64,000 nt of DNA from positions 149,955 through 213,954 of the forward strand of contig PHBD01000008.1 in the NCBI GenBank assembly GCA_002841865.1, in the 5' to 3' direction. The notes under the pieces were generated by a model, which was not told where the DNA came from, searched no databases, and saw only the letters and a program-made list of their open reading frames with translations. Every line of letters begins with the position of its first letter. The stretch's first letter is position 1. Both the position numbers and the translations under genes were made by a program. The stretch comes from Deltaproteobacteria bacterium HGW-Deltaproteobacteria-19 (lineage in GTDB: Bacteria; Desulfobacterota; Syntrophia; Syntrophales; PHBD01). Positions 23,086 through 33,044 of the stretch are shown here, piece after piece.

Positions 23086-24762
23086 ATGGAAGACAGAATC
23101 TGGCACAAGGCTTACATGGCAGGCGTTTCACCAACATTGAACATCGAGAAGATCACCATGGGTGCCGTTCTGAAAAGGACGGCGTCGCGTTTTCCGGATC
23201 ACATCGCACTGATTTTAATGGGGAAAGAAATCACATATCGGGAACTGGACGAAAGCGTCGATCGGTTTGCCGCCGCCTTGGCCGGCCTGGGCGTCAAAAA
23301 GAACGACAAGGTCGCACTCATTCTTCCCAACATTCCGCAGATGGTCATCGCCACCTATGCCCTGTTCCGCCTGGGGGCCGTGGCGGTGATGAACAACCCG
23401 CTCTACACACCCGCGGAACTGGAGCACAACCTCAACGATTCCGGGGCGCGCATGGCGATCTCCATGGATCTCTTCGTTCCGACGGTGCTCTCCCTGAAGG
23501 GCAAGACCCGGATCGAAAAGGTTGTCGTCTGCCATGCACGGGACTACCTGCCGGCCGACCGCGGCGACGATCCCATGGTCAAGGAAGTCGCCGCCCTGCA
23601 TTTCGATATCCCGCCGGAGAGCGGTGTCTACGAGTTCAGCGCCCTCTTGGCCGGTCCTGCTTCGTCGCCCCCGGACACGAAAGTCGACTTCGACGACCCG
23701 GCAGCCTTTATCTTCACGGGCGGAACGACGGGCGTCTCCAAGGCCGTCGTCCTCAGCCACGCCAACTCCAGCATCGCCGCCCAGCAGTTCAAGGCCTGGC
23801 TGTTCGATACGGAAGACGGAGCGGAGCGGCTGCTGGCCGTTCTGCCTTTTTTCCATGTCGCCGGCTATACCGACATGATGAACAACGCCATCCTGAGGGG
23901 ATGGACCAATATCCTCGTTCCCCGGCCCACTCCCGACGTCATCTGCGAATTGACCCTGCGCTTCAAGCCCACCCTGTTCGGCGGCGTTCCCACGATGTTC
24001 GTGGGGCTCCTGAACCACCCGAAATTCACCTCCACGAAGATGAATTTCATCAAGGGCTGCTTTTCCGGGGCCGCTCCGGTCGCACTGGAGACAATCCACC
24101 AGTGGGAAGCGCTCACCGGCTCGGCGATCGTTGAACTGTACGGGCTCTCCGAGACCTCGGCGCTGGCCACGTTCAATCCCTGGCGGGGAAAGTCAAAGCT
24201 CGGGAGCGTGGGACTTCCGCTGCCGGAGACGGACTGCCGCATCGTCGATCTCGATACGGGGACAAAGGACCTGAAACTGGGCGAGGCCGGAGAAATCCTG
24301 CTCAAGGGACCCCAGGTTACGAAGGAATATTACAACAATCCCGAGGCAACGGCCGAGGTCATCCGGGACGGGTGGCTCTCGACGGGGGATATCGGCTACC
24401 TGGACGAAGAGGGGTACCTGTTCATCGTCGACCGGAAGAAGGACGTCATCATTGCCGGCGGATACAACATTTATCCCCGGGAAGTGGACGAAGTCCTTTA
24501 TCAGCACCCCAAGGTGCAGGCCGCCTGCGTCGTCGGGATCCCGGACACGTACCGCGGCGAAACGGTGAAGGCCTTTGTGGTCCTGAAGCCGGGCGAAACG
24601 GCCACGGAGAAGGAAATCGTCAATTTCTGCAAGGAGAAGCTTGCCGCATACAAAGTTCCGAAATATGTCGAGTTCCGGCAGGCCCTGCCGCAGACGGCCG
24701 TCGGCAAGATCCTGCGCCGGGTACTGCGGGACGAGGAGATTGCGGCCAGGAAGGCCAAATAG
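23086..24762 (+). CDS. Acyl-CoA synthetase (AMP-dependent, long-chain-fatty-acid-CoA ligase type)
   Basis: FIFTGGTTGVSKAVVLSH, ELYGLSETSALATFNP, GWLSTGDIGYLDEEGYLFIVDRKKDVIIAGGYNIYPREVDEVLYQHP. Confidence 0.92.
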   Translation: MEDRIWHKAYMAGVSPTLNIEKITMGAVLKRTASRFPDHIALILMGKEITYRELDESVDRFAAALAGLGVKKNDKVALILPNIPQMVIATYALFRLGAVAVMNNPLYTPAELEHNLNDSGARMAISMDLFVPTVLSLKGKTRIEKVVVCHARDYLPADRGDDPMVKEVAALHFDIPPESGVYEFSALLAGPASSPPDTKVDFDDPAAFIFTGGTTGVSKAVVLSHANSSIAAQQFKAWLFDTEDGAERLLAVLPFFHVAGYTDMMNNAILRGWTNILVPRPTPDVICELTLRFKPTLFGGVPTMFVGLLNHPKFTSTKMNFIKGCFSGAAPVALETIHQWEALTGSAIVELYGLSETSALATFNPWRGKSKLGSVGLPLPETDCRIVDLDTGTKDLKLGEAGEILLKGPQVTKEYYNNPEATAEVIRDGWLSTGDIGYLDEEGYLFIVDRKKDVIIAGGYNIYPREVDEVLYQHPKVQAACVVGIPDTYRGETVKAFVVLKPGETATEKEIVNFCKEKLAAYKVPKYVEFRQALPQTAVGKILRRVLRDEEIAARKAK

Positions 24763-24860
24763 GACGGACCGCGTCCCGGTGATGCCGGGAATCCTTGATT
24801 TGGGAAAGGGAAGTCGGATATGGAGCGGGCCGGAATCCATTCAGAGAAGGGGGAATCGAT

Positions 24861-25559
24861 ATGGGATTAAGAATTGGTGAGCTGTCGAAGATGACAGGGG
24901 TGCCCATATCCACCATTCGATACTATGCCGGACACGGCTTGTTGCCCGCTCCCGAAAAGGTCGGCAAGCTGCTTTCCCATTACGACGAGAGTTGTGTCCA
25001 GAAGCTGCAGACCATCCTTTACCTGCAGGAAAACCGGCACTTCCCCCTGTCGATTATCAAGAACATCCTGAGAAGGATGGACAGCGGCCTGAGCCTGCAG
25101 GATGCCGAGTCCGTGGAGGACGTAATCTTCAATCCCCCGGCGAACGCCGTCGACAGCCGGATGATGAACCGGACGGAATTCCTGGTGCAGACGGGGCTGA
25201 CGGCGGAGGAACTGAAAAAAGCGGAAAAGATGGGGCTGATCATGCCCTACATTCAGGACGAGGGCAGGGAGCTTTACAACCATGAAGACGTCCTGTGGGG
25301 AAAGGATGTCCTGAAAAGAATCCTGCAGTTCGAGAACTGCTGGGACGACTTCGTCGAATACGTGAAACTGGGCGACAGGATGATCGATCAGGAATTCGCG
25401 ATCCGGGGAAAGATTGTCCGGGACAGAAGCCTGAAAGAGAACATGGAAATATCCATCGAACTGTCAAAAGCAGCGGAATACACACGCGGTTATTTGTTGA
25501 GGAGGCTCTTCCAGAGAAAAATCCGGTCGCATATAAAATCGAGCCTGCAGGAAAAGTGA
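24861..25559 (+). CDS. MerR family transcriptional regulator
   Basis: N-terminal MGLRIGELSKMTGVPISTIRYYAGHGLLPAPEKVGKLLSHYDESCVQKLQTILYLQ. Confidence 0.88.
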   Translation: MGLRIGELSKMTGVPISTIRYYAGHGLLPAPEKVGKLLSHYDESCVQKLQTILYLQENRHFPLSIIKNILRRMDSGLSLQDAESVEDVIFNPPANAVDSRMMNRTEFLVQTGLTAEELKKAEKMGLIMPYIQDEGRELYNHEDVLWGKDVLKRILQFENCWDDFVEYVKLGDRMIDQEFAIRGKIVRDRSLKENMEISIELSKAAEYTRGYLLRRLFQRKIRSHIKSSLQEK

Positions 25560-25675
25560 CCGGATCGCTTCCGCGCCCTGGAAGGCCGGGGTGAGAATCT
25601 TTCTGCGCCGTCCGGGGTCATTCACGAAGGGCGGCGTTTCATTCATCGAATGTGTCGATTGTAGTGGAGGATTGC

Positions 25676-27475
25676 ATGGGACAGAATTTTTACAAACGGG
25701 ATGACCGGGACGTGAAGTTTGTCCTGAAGGAACACCTGGGTGTTGAACAGCTTCTGGAATTGGAACCCTATCGGGGATTCACGGTGGAGGATTTCGACAT
25801 GATCCTCGACCAGGCGCAGAAGATCGCCGCCAATGACATCGCACCGTCGTTCCAGGACGGAGACCGGCAGGGGTGCAGTTTTGACCGGGGCAAGGTCTCG
25901 ACGCCCGAATCCTTCAAGCACGCCTGGCGGGTTTTCCAGGAAGGCTCCTGGTTTGCACTGGCGATGAAGCCGGATTATGGCGGCCAGGGACTGCCGCTGC
26001 TCGTTGCCGAGGCGGCGATGGAGTTCTTTATCAGCGCCAATTTCTCCTTCGGCTGCTTCGCAGGACTGGGGCCGGGTAACGGGTTCATGATCGAGAACTT
26101 CGGCTCGCAGGAACTCCGGGATCTTTTCTGTGCGAAGATGTACGACGGCACCTGGGGCGGGAGCATGTGCCTGACGGAACCGTCGGTGGGCTCCGATGCC
26201 CACATGGTGGCCACGAAGGCAACACCCGACGGGAAATATTATAAAATCCAGGGGACGAAAATCTTCATCACCTCCGGCGAGCACGACCTGACCGAGAACA
26301 TCGTTCATCTTGTCATTGCCCGGATCGAAGGGGCGCCGACGGGGGCGAAGGGCGTCTCCCTCTTCGTCGTGCCCAAGATCTGGGTGAACGAGGACGGGAC
26401 GCTGGGCGAACCGAACGACGTGGCCTGCATCGGCATCGAGCACAAGATGGGTCTCAACGGCTCGGCGACGTGCGTCCTGAATTTCGGGGAGAACGGGCAG
26501 TGCCGCGCCCATCTGGTCGGGGAGGCCGGCAAGGGGCTGGCATACATGTTCCAGATGGTCAACGGGGCCCGGATGGCCGTCGGGCTGGAATCGGTGGCCT
26601 TCGGTGCGAACATCTACGCGAACGTCCTGGCGTACGCCAGGGAGCGTGTCCAGGGGACGCGGTTCGCCATGGGCGGCGATCGGATCCGGATCGTCGAGCA
26701 CGCCGATATCCGCCGGATGCTCCTGAACCTGAAATCCCTCACGGAGGGAATGCGTGCGCTGGTCTACAAAACCTACCTCATGGAGGACCTCGCGAAGAAC
26801 TGCACGGATGAGGATCAGAAAAGGAAGGCGAAGGGCCGCCTGGAGCTGTTCACCCCGCTGGTCAAGGCGTACTGCTCGGACCGGATCTTCGAGATGGGCC
26901 GGGACGGAATCCAGGTTCTCGGGGGTTACGGGTTCACGAAAGAATACCCGATCGAGCAGTACACCAGGGACTGCAAGATCTTCTCCATCTGGGACGGCAC
27001 GAATTTCATCCAGTCCGCGGACCTGGTGGGGCGCAAGCTGAACATGGGCGGCGGTGCGGTCTTCCGGATCTGGGCCGAGGAAGTGACGGCGTTCATCAAG
27101 GACCATGAAAAGGACGCGACGTTCGCCCGGGAGCTCCCGATCCTGAAGGAGGCCCTGGAGACGCTGGTCGGGCTGGTCCTGGACTATGGCCGGTATTTTG
27201 GGGAGGGGAAGCTGGACCTGATCCCGCTGACCTCGACGCGGTTTCTCGACTGCATGTCCGAGGTGGCCATTGCCCATCTGCTCCTGGAGCAGGGGATGAT
27301 CGCCCAGACCAGGCTGGAAGGCGGGGTGGCGGGGCCGGACGCCGACTTTTACCAGGGCAAGGTGGCGACGGTGCAGTATTACTGCCGGAATTTCCTGCCC
27401 CAGGTCTTCGGCCGGGCCCGGATCATCAAGATGGAGGACCTGACCGCCATCCAGGTTGCAGAGGCGGCGTTGTAA
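25676..27475 (+). CDS. Acyl-CoA dehydrogenase (long, about 600-aa subfamily with C-terminal extension)
   Basis: [71 protein letters not shown]. Confidence 0.92.
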   Translation: MGQNFYKRDDRDVKFVLKEHLGVEQLLELEPYRGFTVEDFDMILDQAQKIAANDIAPSFQDGDRQGCSFDRGKVSTPESFKHAWRVFQEGSWFALAMKPDYGGQGLPLLVAEAAMEFFISANFSFGCFAGLGPGNGFMIENFGSQELRDLFCAKMYDGTWGGSMCLTEPSVGSDAHMVATKATPDGKYYKIQGTKIFITSGEHDLTENIVHLVIARIEGAPTGAKGVSLFVVPKIWVNEDGTLGEPNDVACIGIEHKMGLNGSATCVLNFGENGQCRAHLVGEAGKGLAYMFQMVNGARMAVGLESVAFGANIYANVLAYARERVQGTRFAMGGDRIRIVEHADIRRMLLNLKSLTEGMRALVYKTYLMEDLAKNCTDEDQKRKAKGRLELFTPLVKAYCSDRIFEMGRDGIQVLGGYGFTKEYPIEQYTRDCKIFSIWDGTNFIQSADLVGRKLNMGGGAVFRIWAEEVTAFIKDHEKDATFARELPILKEALETLVGLVLDYGRYFGEGKLDLIPLTSTRFLDCMSEVAIAHLLLEQGMIAQTRLEGGVAGPDADFYQGKVATVQYYCRNFLPQVFGRARIIKMEDLTAIQVAEAAL

Positions 27476-27594
27476 AGGATCTGCGGCCGTGCATGCCGGC
27501 GGATCGGGATTCTGAAGCTGCAATACCATATGGAGACTACGGAGGGGATCGCCCGGGAGGGTGGTCCCCTTCCGATTGCACGGGAGGATTAAGA

Positions 27595-28308
27595 ATGGCC
27601 GGATTTGAGTACACTCTTGACGGGACGGTTGCAGTTCTCACCATGAATGACGGCGAAAACCGCATCAACTTGTCGTTTGTCCAGGAATTTCTGGCGGTCC
27701 TGGACGAGATCGAGCAGAAAACGGAAGCAAATGCCCTCATTCTCCGCTCTGCCCATGAGAAAATTTTCTCCAACGGGATCGATATTGAATGGATCATGGG
27801 GGTCGTCGGCAGGAACGACCTCCCGACGGCGGCACAGTTTTTTGTTGCCCTCGACGTTCTCCTGAAGCGCCTTCTTCTCTATCCCATGCCCACGATTGCC
27901 GTCATGAACGGCCACACATACGCCGGCGGGGCGATCCTGTGCTGCTGTTTCGACTTCCGGTTCATGAGATCCGACCGGGGCTTTTTCTGCTTTCCCGAGG
28001 TGGATATCGGGATCCCCTTCTGGCCGGGTATGGTGGCCATCATGAAAAAGGCCATCCCCAGGTACAAGCTCGATGAAATGTATTACCTGGGAAAGCGGCT
28101 GACCGCGGCGGAATGCGAGGCGCACCACATCGTCAGCAAGGCCTGCCCGGTCGGCTCGCTGGACGGGGAGGCATTGAGCTTCGCGAAGGGCCTCAACAAG
28201 AAGCGTGCGATCTATGCGATCATGAAGGCCCGCATGAACGCCGACATCGTCCGGATCATCGACACGGAGGATCAGGAACTCATACAGTCAGGACAATTGC
28301 TCGCCTGA
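27595..28308 (+). CDS. Enoyl-CoA hydratase/isomerase family protein
   Basis: [66 protein letters not shown]. Confidence 0.85.
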   Translation: MAGFEYTLDGTVAVLTMNDGENRINLSFVQEFLAVLDEIEQKTEANALILRSAHEKIFSNGIDIEWIMGVVGRNDLPTAAQFFVALDVLLKRLLLYPMPTIAVMNGHTYAGGAILCCCFDFRFMRSDRGFFCFPEVDIGIPFWPGMVAIMKKAIPRYKLDEMYYLGKRLTAAECEAHHIVSKACPVGSLDGEALSFAKGLNKKRAIYAIMKARMNADIVRIIDTEDQELIQSGQLLA

Positions 28309-28309
28309 A

Positions 28310-28435
28310 GACGACCCCGGAAAAAGCCCGGATGCCGCGTTGCGCTTCATCCTTCGTCGCTGCGGCGTACAGAAAGAGTACGCCTCACTCCTCGGGATTT
28401 GCGTGCCTTGCCTGCGGGCTTTTTGCGAGGTCGTC
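28310..28435. repeat. 126-bp palindromic repeat element, full copy A
   Basis: Termini GACGACCCCGGAAAAAGCCCG and CGGGCTTTTTGCGAGGTCGTC are imperfect inverted repeats; central hairpin GGCGTAC-N7-GTACGCC; about 87% identical by eye to 43941-44066. Confidence 0.88.
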
Positions 28436-28531
28436 GTAAGATCCGGGATTCGGGGCAGATTTCAATCTGCTCCCGCGCCCCAAACAAACCGCTTCGTTGC
28501 GGGACTCAAGCCGCCCTCGTTCAACAGCTTG

Positions 28532-29290
28532 TCAGGAGCGGATCTGCTTCTCCTTGAGCAGATTCCACGTCTTTTCCGAGTACCAGATGTCGACGAACTC
28601 CAGGAGGGAGGCCCGCTCCCGTTCCCGGATCCGCTCCGCCAGCGGTCCCCGGAGCAGCTTCTTGATGCTGCCGAATGCGGCGCCGTCCTTGGCGGCGAAT
28701 TCCTCCGCGATTCTCCTTGCCCGCGGCACCAGGTCCTCCTCCGCGGCTACTTCATGGATGAGACCGAGCCCAAGGGCTTCCTCGGCGGAATACAGGGCGC
28801 CCGTGTAGACGGCGATCTCCGCGTTCTTCTGCCCCAGCCACATCTTCATAATCTCGACGCTCCCCGCGAAAAGCGAAGAGCCGAAATTGATCTCGTTGAG
28901 GGAAATCCTCGCCTTTCCCGTGACCATGATCCGGTAGTCGCAGGCGATGGCGATCATGCATCCTCCCGCCATTGTGTGCCCGTTGAGGGCCGCCACGACG
29001 GGCTTGGGGTACAGGAACAATGCGCCATAGAAATTGGTGAATTTCGTCAGGTAGCGGAGGAAATCTTCCTTTCCGTACTCCAGGAATTCGGGAATGTCGA
29101 AACCGTAGGTGAAGAACTTCCCCTGCCCCGTCAGAATCACGGCCCGGACTGCGGGATCCACGGCCAGATCACGGATACAGGCGGTCATTTCGTCGATGAC
29201 GGATTCGTTGAGGGCGTTCACCTTCCCCCGGCTCAAGGTTACGGTCACAATTCCCTGCTCCCTGCTTGCTTCCAGAAACTGCATGGACAT
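28532..29290 (-). CDS. Enoyl-CoA hydratase/isomerase family protein
   Basis: GIVTVTLSRGKVNALNESVIDEM, AVILTGQGKFFTYGFDIPEF, VVAALNGHTMAGGCMIAIACDYRIM. Confidence 0.87.
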   Translation of the reverse strand: MSMQFLEASREQGIVTVTLSRGKVNALNESVIDEMTACIRDLAVDPAVRAVILTGQGKFFTYGFDIPEFLEYGKEDFLRYLTKFTNFYGALFLYPKPVVAALNGHTMAGGCMIAIACDYRIMVTGKARISLNEINFGSSLFAGSVEIMKMWLGQKNAEIAVYTGALYSAEEALGLGLIHEVAAEEDLVPRARRIAEEFAAKDGAAFGSIKKLLRGPLAERIRERERASLLEFVDIWYSEKTWNLLKEKQIRS

Positions 29291-29340
29291 ACCTCCTTTC
29301 CGTGGATTGAAGAGATCATGACGATCCGCCATTCGGCGGT

Positions 29341-30516
29341 CTACACTTCAAAGAGAATCCGGGGCGTCGGGGTCAGGATTTCATTCCGTTTCGCCCGGAT
29401 GTGAATCATGTCCTCCAGTTTGACGACACCCAGCGCCTCGTCAAGCATGTGAAGGTCCAGAGCGACGACCTGGCCTTCCTCGAGGGGAGAGGAATCGTAG
29501 CCGGACAGGATGGGTGGCTCGTTCAATTCAAGGCCGATGCCGTGCCCGATAATCCGGGAAATCTTCCCGCCTCCGAAGTGCTGAAACGTCTCCCGGCGTC
29601 CCAATTCACCGGCCTTTTCGACAGCGAGACGGTATATCTCGGTGCAGGCGATCCCCGGACGGATGGCGGCGATCAGGTGGTCGGCGATAGAGCGGAGGTC
29701 GTCGTACAGGGAGTGGATCTCTTCTCCGGCCTTCCCCAGGCAATAGGTGCGCGTCTGATCCGCGTGGTAACCGTCGACCAGGGTGGGGATATCCACGATC
29801 ACAATATCGCCCGCCTCGATTTTCCTCCTCGAAGGCCCCGCCGGCACGGCAGGACTCAAGCCGACCCCCGTGATGGTATAGACGACGCCGCTGATCCGGA
29901 AAAGGTTGGGACCCGAGCTGATGGGGCCCCGGCTCATGAAGAAATCGGGCTGGCGGATGAAAAAAATCCCCTCGTGGCCCGCCAGGCGGTGGGCGTTTTC
30001 AACTGCGGCGGCCAGCTCCAGCTCCGTGATCCCCTCCTTCAGGGTGGACAGCACCGCCTCGTGGCCCGCATGGATGGCCCCGCAGGCCTTCCGGAGCTTC
30101 TCGATCTCGGCCGGCTCTTTCTTCTTTCTCTGATCCAGCGGCAGGGCGGAGACGTCGACCGGCTCGAAGCCGGGGAAGCATTTCCCGATCTGCCGGAACT
30201 GTTCCGCCGTCAGGATGTCCATCTCCACACCGAGGCGCCTGGCGCTTCCCTGCACTTGTGTGGACAGGGCCTCGCCGATCCGTTCGAGGCGCCGCTCCTC
30301 CCGGACTTTTTCCCGCGGGATGAAGACGTCGTTCAGGGCGAAGTCCAGTCCGCTCCGGATGTACAGCGTGTAGTTGCCGGGGATGATGACCAGCCAGGAG
30401 GGCTGCGCCGTACCCGTGTAGTAGAGGACGTTTCTGGAATAGCCGATCAGTGCCGCGTCGCAATCCCGCGCGGCCATTCTTGCCTGCAGGTCCTTGATTC
30501 TCTGCGTCCGTTCCAT
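29341..30516 (-). CDS. M24 family metallopeptidase (Xaa-Pro aminopeptidase / creatinase-like)
   Basis: IEAGDIVIVDIPTLVDGYHADQTRTYCLGKA, ISRIIGHGIGLELNEPPIL, GQVVALDLHML; start at MERTQRIKDLQ. Confidence 0.87.
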   Translation of the reverse strand: MERTQRIKDLQARMAARDCDAALIGYSRNVLYYTGTAQPSWLVIIPGNYTLYIRSGLDFALNDVFIPREKVREERRLERIGEALSTQVQGSARRLGVEMDILTAEQFRQIGKCFPGFEPVDVSALPLDQRKKKEPAEIEKLRKACGAIHAGHEAVLSTLKEGITELELAAAVENAHRLAGHEGIFFIRQPDFFMSRGPISSGPNLFRISGVVYTITGVGLSPAVPAGPSRRKIEAGDIVIVDIPTLVDGYHADQTRTYCLGKAGEEIHSLYDDLRSIADHLIAAIRPGIACTEIYRLAVEKAGELGRRETFQHFGGGKISRIIGHGIGLELNEPPILSGYDSSPLEEGQVVALDLHMLDEALGVVKLEDMIHIRAKRNEILTPTPRILFEV

Positions 30517-30715
30517 GTCCGGGTCCGCCTCCTGCGGTGATTTATGGGTTGGATGACGTATAGCAGATGGTCGATCAGCCACCGGTCCCGCTTATTTTAT
30601 TTAGCCGTGTTAGCTCGCGGGAGAGGTAGAGGAATCGTGATGTCGGCGTGATGTCCGAGGGTGCATTCCTCGGAGATGGGTGTCGCTTCCGTGGGGGATG
30701 GGTTGGGGTCGCCTG

Positions 30716-32065
30716 TCAGCGGCTCTCGTGCCGCGCCGCGATGCGCGTGAATACAGCGAGGATCTTTTCCGAGCGAGGTTCCGGAACCCTGGAAAGACCG
30801 CGCTCATAGCGCGAGAGGGTCTGGCGGGTGATTCCAATCTCTTTTGCCAGGTCCGCCTGGCGAAGATGAAGGCGGGCGCGCAGTTCCTTCACCAGCGATG
30901 GCTGCGTGACCAGCATGCCTGCCTCACCGGGGATGCCCGAGGTCCTGATCGGTTTCTCAAGTTTCCTGACCGGCGGAGAGAACCTCCTGTGCTGCTTCGA
31001 ATGGATCCTCTGCGCCGGCTTCCATAGTTTCTCCGAGAGCTTCACGGTTATGGGCGTCTCCAGCCACTCCGCCATGTAGCCTCTCGTCCGGCTGACGGGT
31101 TCCCGCAGATCGTCCGCCTCGACGATCCCGATCTGCATGAGCCTCTCATGGGCTTTGAAAAAGGCGTCCACCGTATGACCCGGATTGCGCCAGTTCACGT
31201 CTTCTCCGCAGAAATCGAGGACGCTCCGGGGGGTGGCCCGGGGCAGTCCACCTTTCTTCCCAGCGACCGTTCCGATCAGGGTCCAGTACGTACCCAGCTT
31301 CTTTGCAAAGGCCTCCTGGTAAGGGTTCAGGTGGAGAAGGGCCTTGCTGTAATAGCCGATCCAGAACAGTCCCTCCACGTTCAGGAAGTGGGACAGGGCC
31401 TGGCCACAGCGGAACCGGAACACGGTCCCGCCGCGGTTCCGGTTCCGATACTCCACGTCCAGAAGGTCCAGCAGGCGGTCCGGCCTCTCCCTGCCGAAGG
31501 TGACCGTGCCGCCGGTCTGATAGTCCTTCCAGGTCATGAACAGGCGAAGGTCCGCAAGACGCAGAACCTCCGTCTTCAGGTCCTCGAGGAGATTCTTCGC
31601 CTTGCCGCGGCGAAGGCGGATATTCCTCATGCCGGCGATCTCCTCCGGCGAAATGCGTGCAATCCCCGTTCGGGGATCGTCCAGGCGGGCGATGGAGGAC
31701 ATCAGGATCATCAGGACGTCCGCGGACTCCACGGACAGGCTGCGGACGGTGTTTCTCAGCCGTCCCGAGTAGATGAAATCGAGGCGGGGCGTGTAGTACA
31801 GGGCGATGGTCGGATGGAAGCGGTCGGAATAATCGGGCGGCGGCTCATAATAGAAAACGATGTTTCCCGCCCTGGTTTCATACGGATAATACGGATGGCC
31901 ATGGGCGTCGGACAGCCACTTGGATTTGATGCCGCCGGCATAGATTGCCCGCAGTGCGGAATGAATGATGGGACTTACCGGGAAGGGGATTTTCTCAAGG
32001 GTGGGCGACAGCCTCGGGGCCGTGCCCTGGACGGATTTATTTTGGAGAATTGCCTGCCGTTCCAT
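30716..32065 (-). CDS. Uncharacterised 449-aa protein with extreme C-terminal XRE-type helix-turn-helix
   Basis: C-terminus LRARLHLRQADLAKEIGITRQTLSRYERGLSRVPEPRSEKILAVF is a clear Cro/C1 HTH; the N-terminal about 370 aa is not recognised. Confidence 0.7.
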   Translation of the reverse strand: MERQAILQNKSVQGTAPRLSPTLEKIPFPVSPIIHSALRAIYAGGIKSKWLSDAHGHPYYPYETRAGNIVFYYEPPPDYSDRFHPTIALYYTPRLDFIYSGRLRNTVRSLSVESADVLMILMSSIARLDDPRTGIARISPEEIAGMRNIRLRRGKAKNLLEDLKTEVLRLADLRLFMTWKDYQTGGTVTFGRERPDRLLDLLDVEYRNRNRGGTVFRFRCGQALSHFLNVEGLFWIGYYSKALLHLNPYQEAFAKKLGTYWTLIGTVAGKKGGLPRATPRSVLDFCGEDVNWRNPGHTVDAFFKAHERLMQIGIVEADDLREPVSRTRGYMAEWLETPITVKLSEKLWKPAQRIHSKQHRRFSPPVRKLEKPIRTSGIPGEAGMLVTQPSLVKELRARLHLRQADLAKEIGITRQTLSRYERGLSRVPEPRSEKILAVFTRIAARHESR

Positions 32066-32278
32066 CGGGCCTGGTCCCTGTTGATGGGTTTGGGAAAGAC
32101 CGTCGGATGCCGTCGGGAGGATCGATTCTTTTCGTTTCGATAGTAATAGAGTTGATTGGATTCGCTCGTCAAGGCGGAAGAATGCATCGGTGGAAACGTG
32201 GCAGTGAGAAAAAACCGGGGAGCCCAGGCGGGAAATATGGTACGGATGTCATCACGAGATCAGCGAGGAGGTCTTGAG

Positions 32279-33037
32279 ATGACGACAACTGAAGCCGGGA
32301 AGGAAGAAAAGAATATCTGGAAGGTGGTCCGGGTGGTCCCGGAAAATCACGACGTGAACTCGGTCTTCCTGGAGGGGGCGGATGAAAAGTTCTCCGTCCG
32401 ACGGGCCGGCCAGTTCGCCTCCATCCGGATCCCGGGGCCTGATGGCTGGAGCGAGCCCCATCCGTTCACCATCTCCGCTGCCCCCGAGGATTCGCTGCTG
32501 CGCCTGACCATCAAGAAGGAGGGGGCGTTCACCTCCGCCATTCCCGACCTGAAGCCGGGGACGTCCGTGAAAGTCATGGGGCCGCTCGGCGTTTTCTGCA
32601 AGGGCATCGACGAGAAGCCCGAGATCGTCATGATTGCCGGGGGGGTGGGCGTCACGCCGTTCCTAAGCGTCCTTCGCCATTTCCGGAACGGCAAGGCGAG
32701 GAACCGGGTCCTGCTTTTCTGGGGCAACAAAACGCTGTCCGACGCCTTCTGCCGGGATGAAATCCGCGAGATGACCCGCGATCTCGATCTCACGGTGATC
32801 CACTGCCTGAGCAGGGAGGATGACGTTGGAGGCTACTTCGACGGGCAGGCCCCGCAGCTTCTCTACGAAAAGGGTCGGTTGAGCGCCGACACCCTGAAAC
32901 GGCACGGGGCGACGCGGGAAGCCGCCTTTTACCTCTGCGGTCCGCCTCCCATGATGGAGTCCGCCCTGAAGGAACTGGAAGCCTTGGGCGTGGATCCGGC
33001 GACGGTGGAGGAGGAACGGTTCATCTGGAAAAAATAG
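32279..33037 (+). CDS. FAD/NAD(P)-binding oxidoreductase (ferredoxin reductase-like)
   Basis: VRRAGQFASIRIPGPDGWSEPHPFTISAAPED, IVMIAGGVGVTPFLSVLRHF, FYLCGPPPMMESALKELEALGV. Confidence 0.88.
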   Translation: MTTTEAGKEEKNIWKVVRVVPENHDVNSVFLEGADEKFSVRRAGQFASIRIPGPDGWSEPHPFTISAAPEDSLLRLTIKKEGAFTSAIPDLKPGTSVKVMGPLGVFCKGIDEKPEIVMIAGGVGVTPFLSVLRHFRNGKARNRVLLFWGNKTLSDAFCRDEIREMTRDLDLTVIHCLSREDDVGGYFDGQAPQLLYEKGRLSADTLKRHGATREAAFYLCGPPPMMESALKELEALGVDPATVEEERFIWKK

Positions 33038-33044
33038 ACTGCCG

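Noticed and set aside
25660-25676. GATTGTAGTGGAGG shared between the acyl-CoA dehydrogenase and mraZ upstream regions
   Set aside because: A shared 14-mer is expected by chance several times in a 64-kb window and contains an ordinary RBS; only the mraZ site has the periodic triple repeat.
25643-27529. 628-aa minus-strand ORF
   Set aside because: Antisense to the well-supported acyl-CoA dehydrogenase; composition typical of a shadow frame.
28340-29404. 354-aa plus-strand ORF starting in the repeat
   Set aside because: Begins inside 126-bp repeat copy A and continues antisense to the enoyl-CoA hydratase; a spurious repeat-derived ORF.
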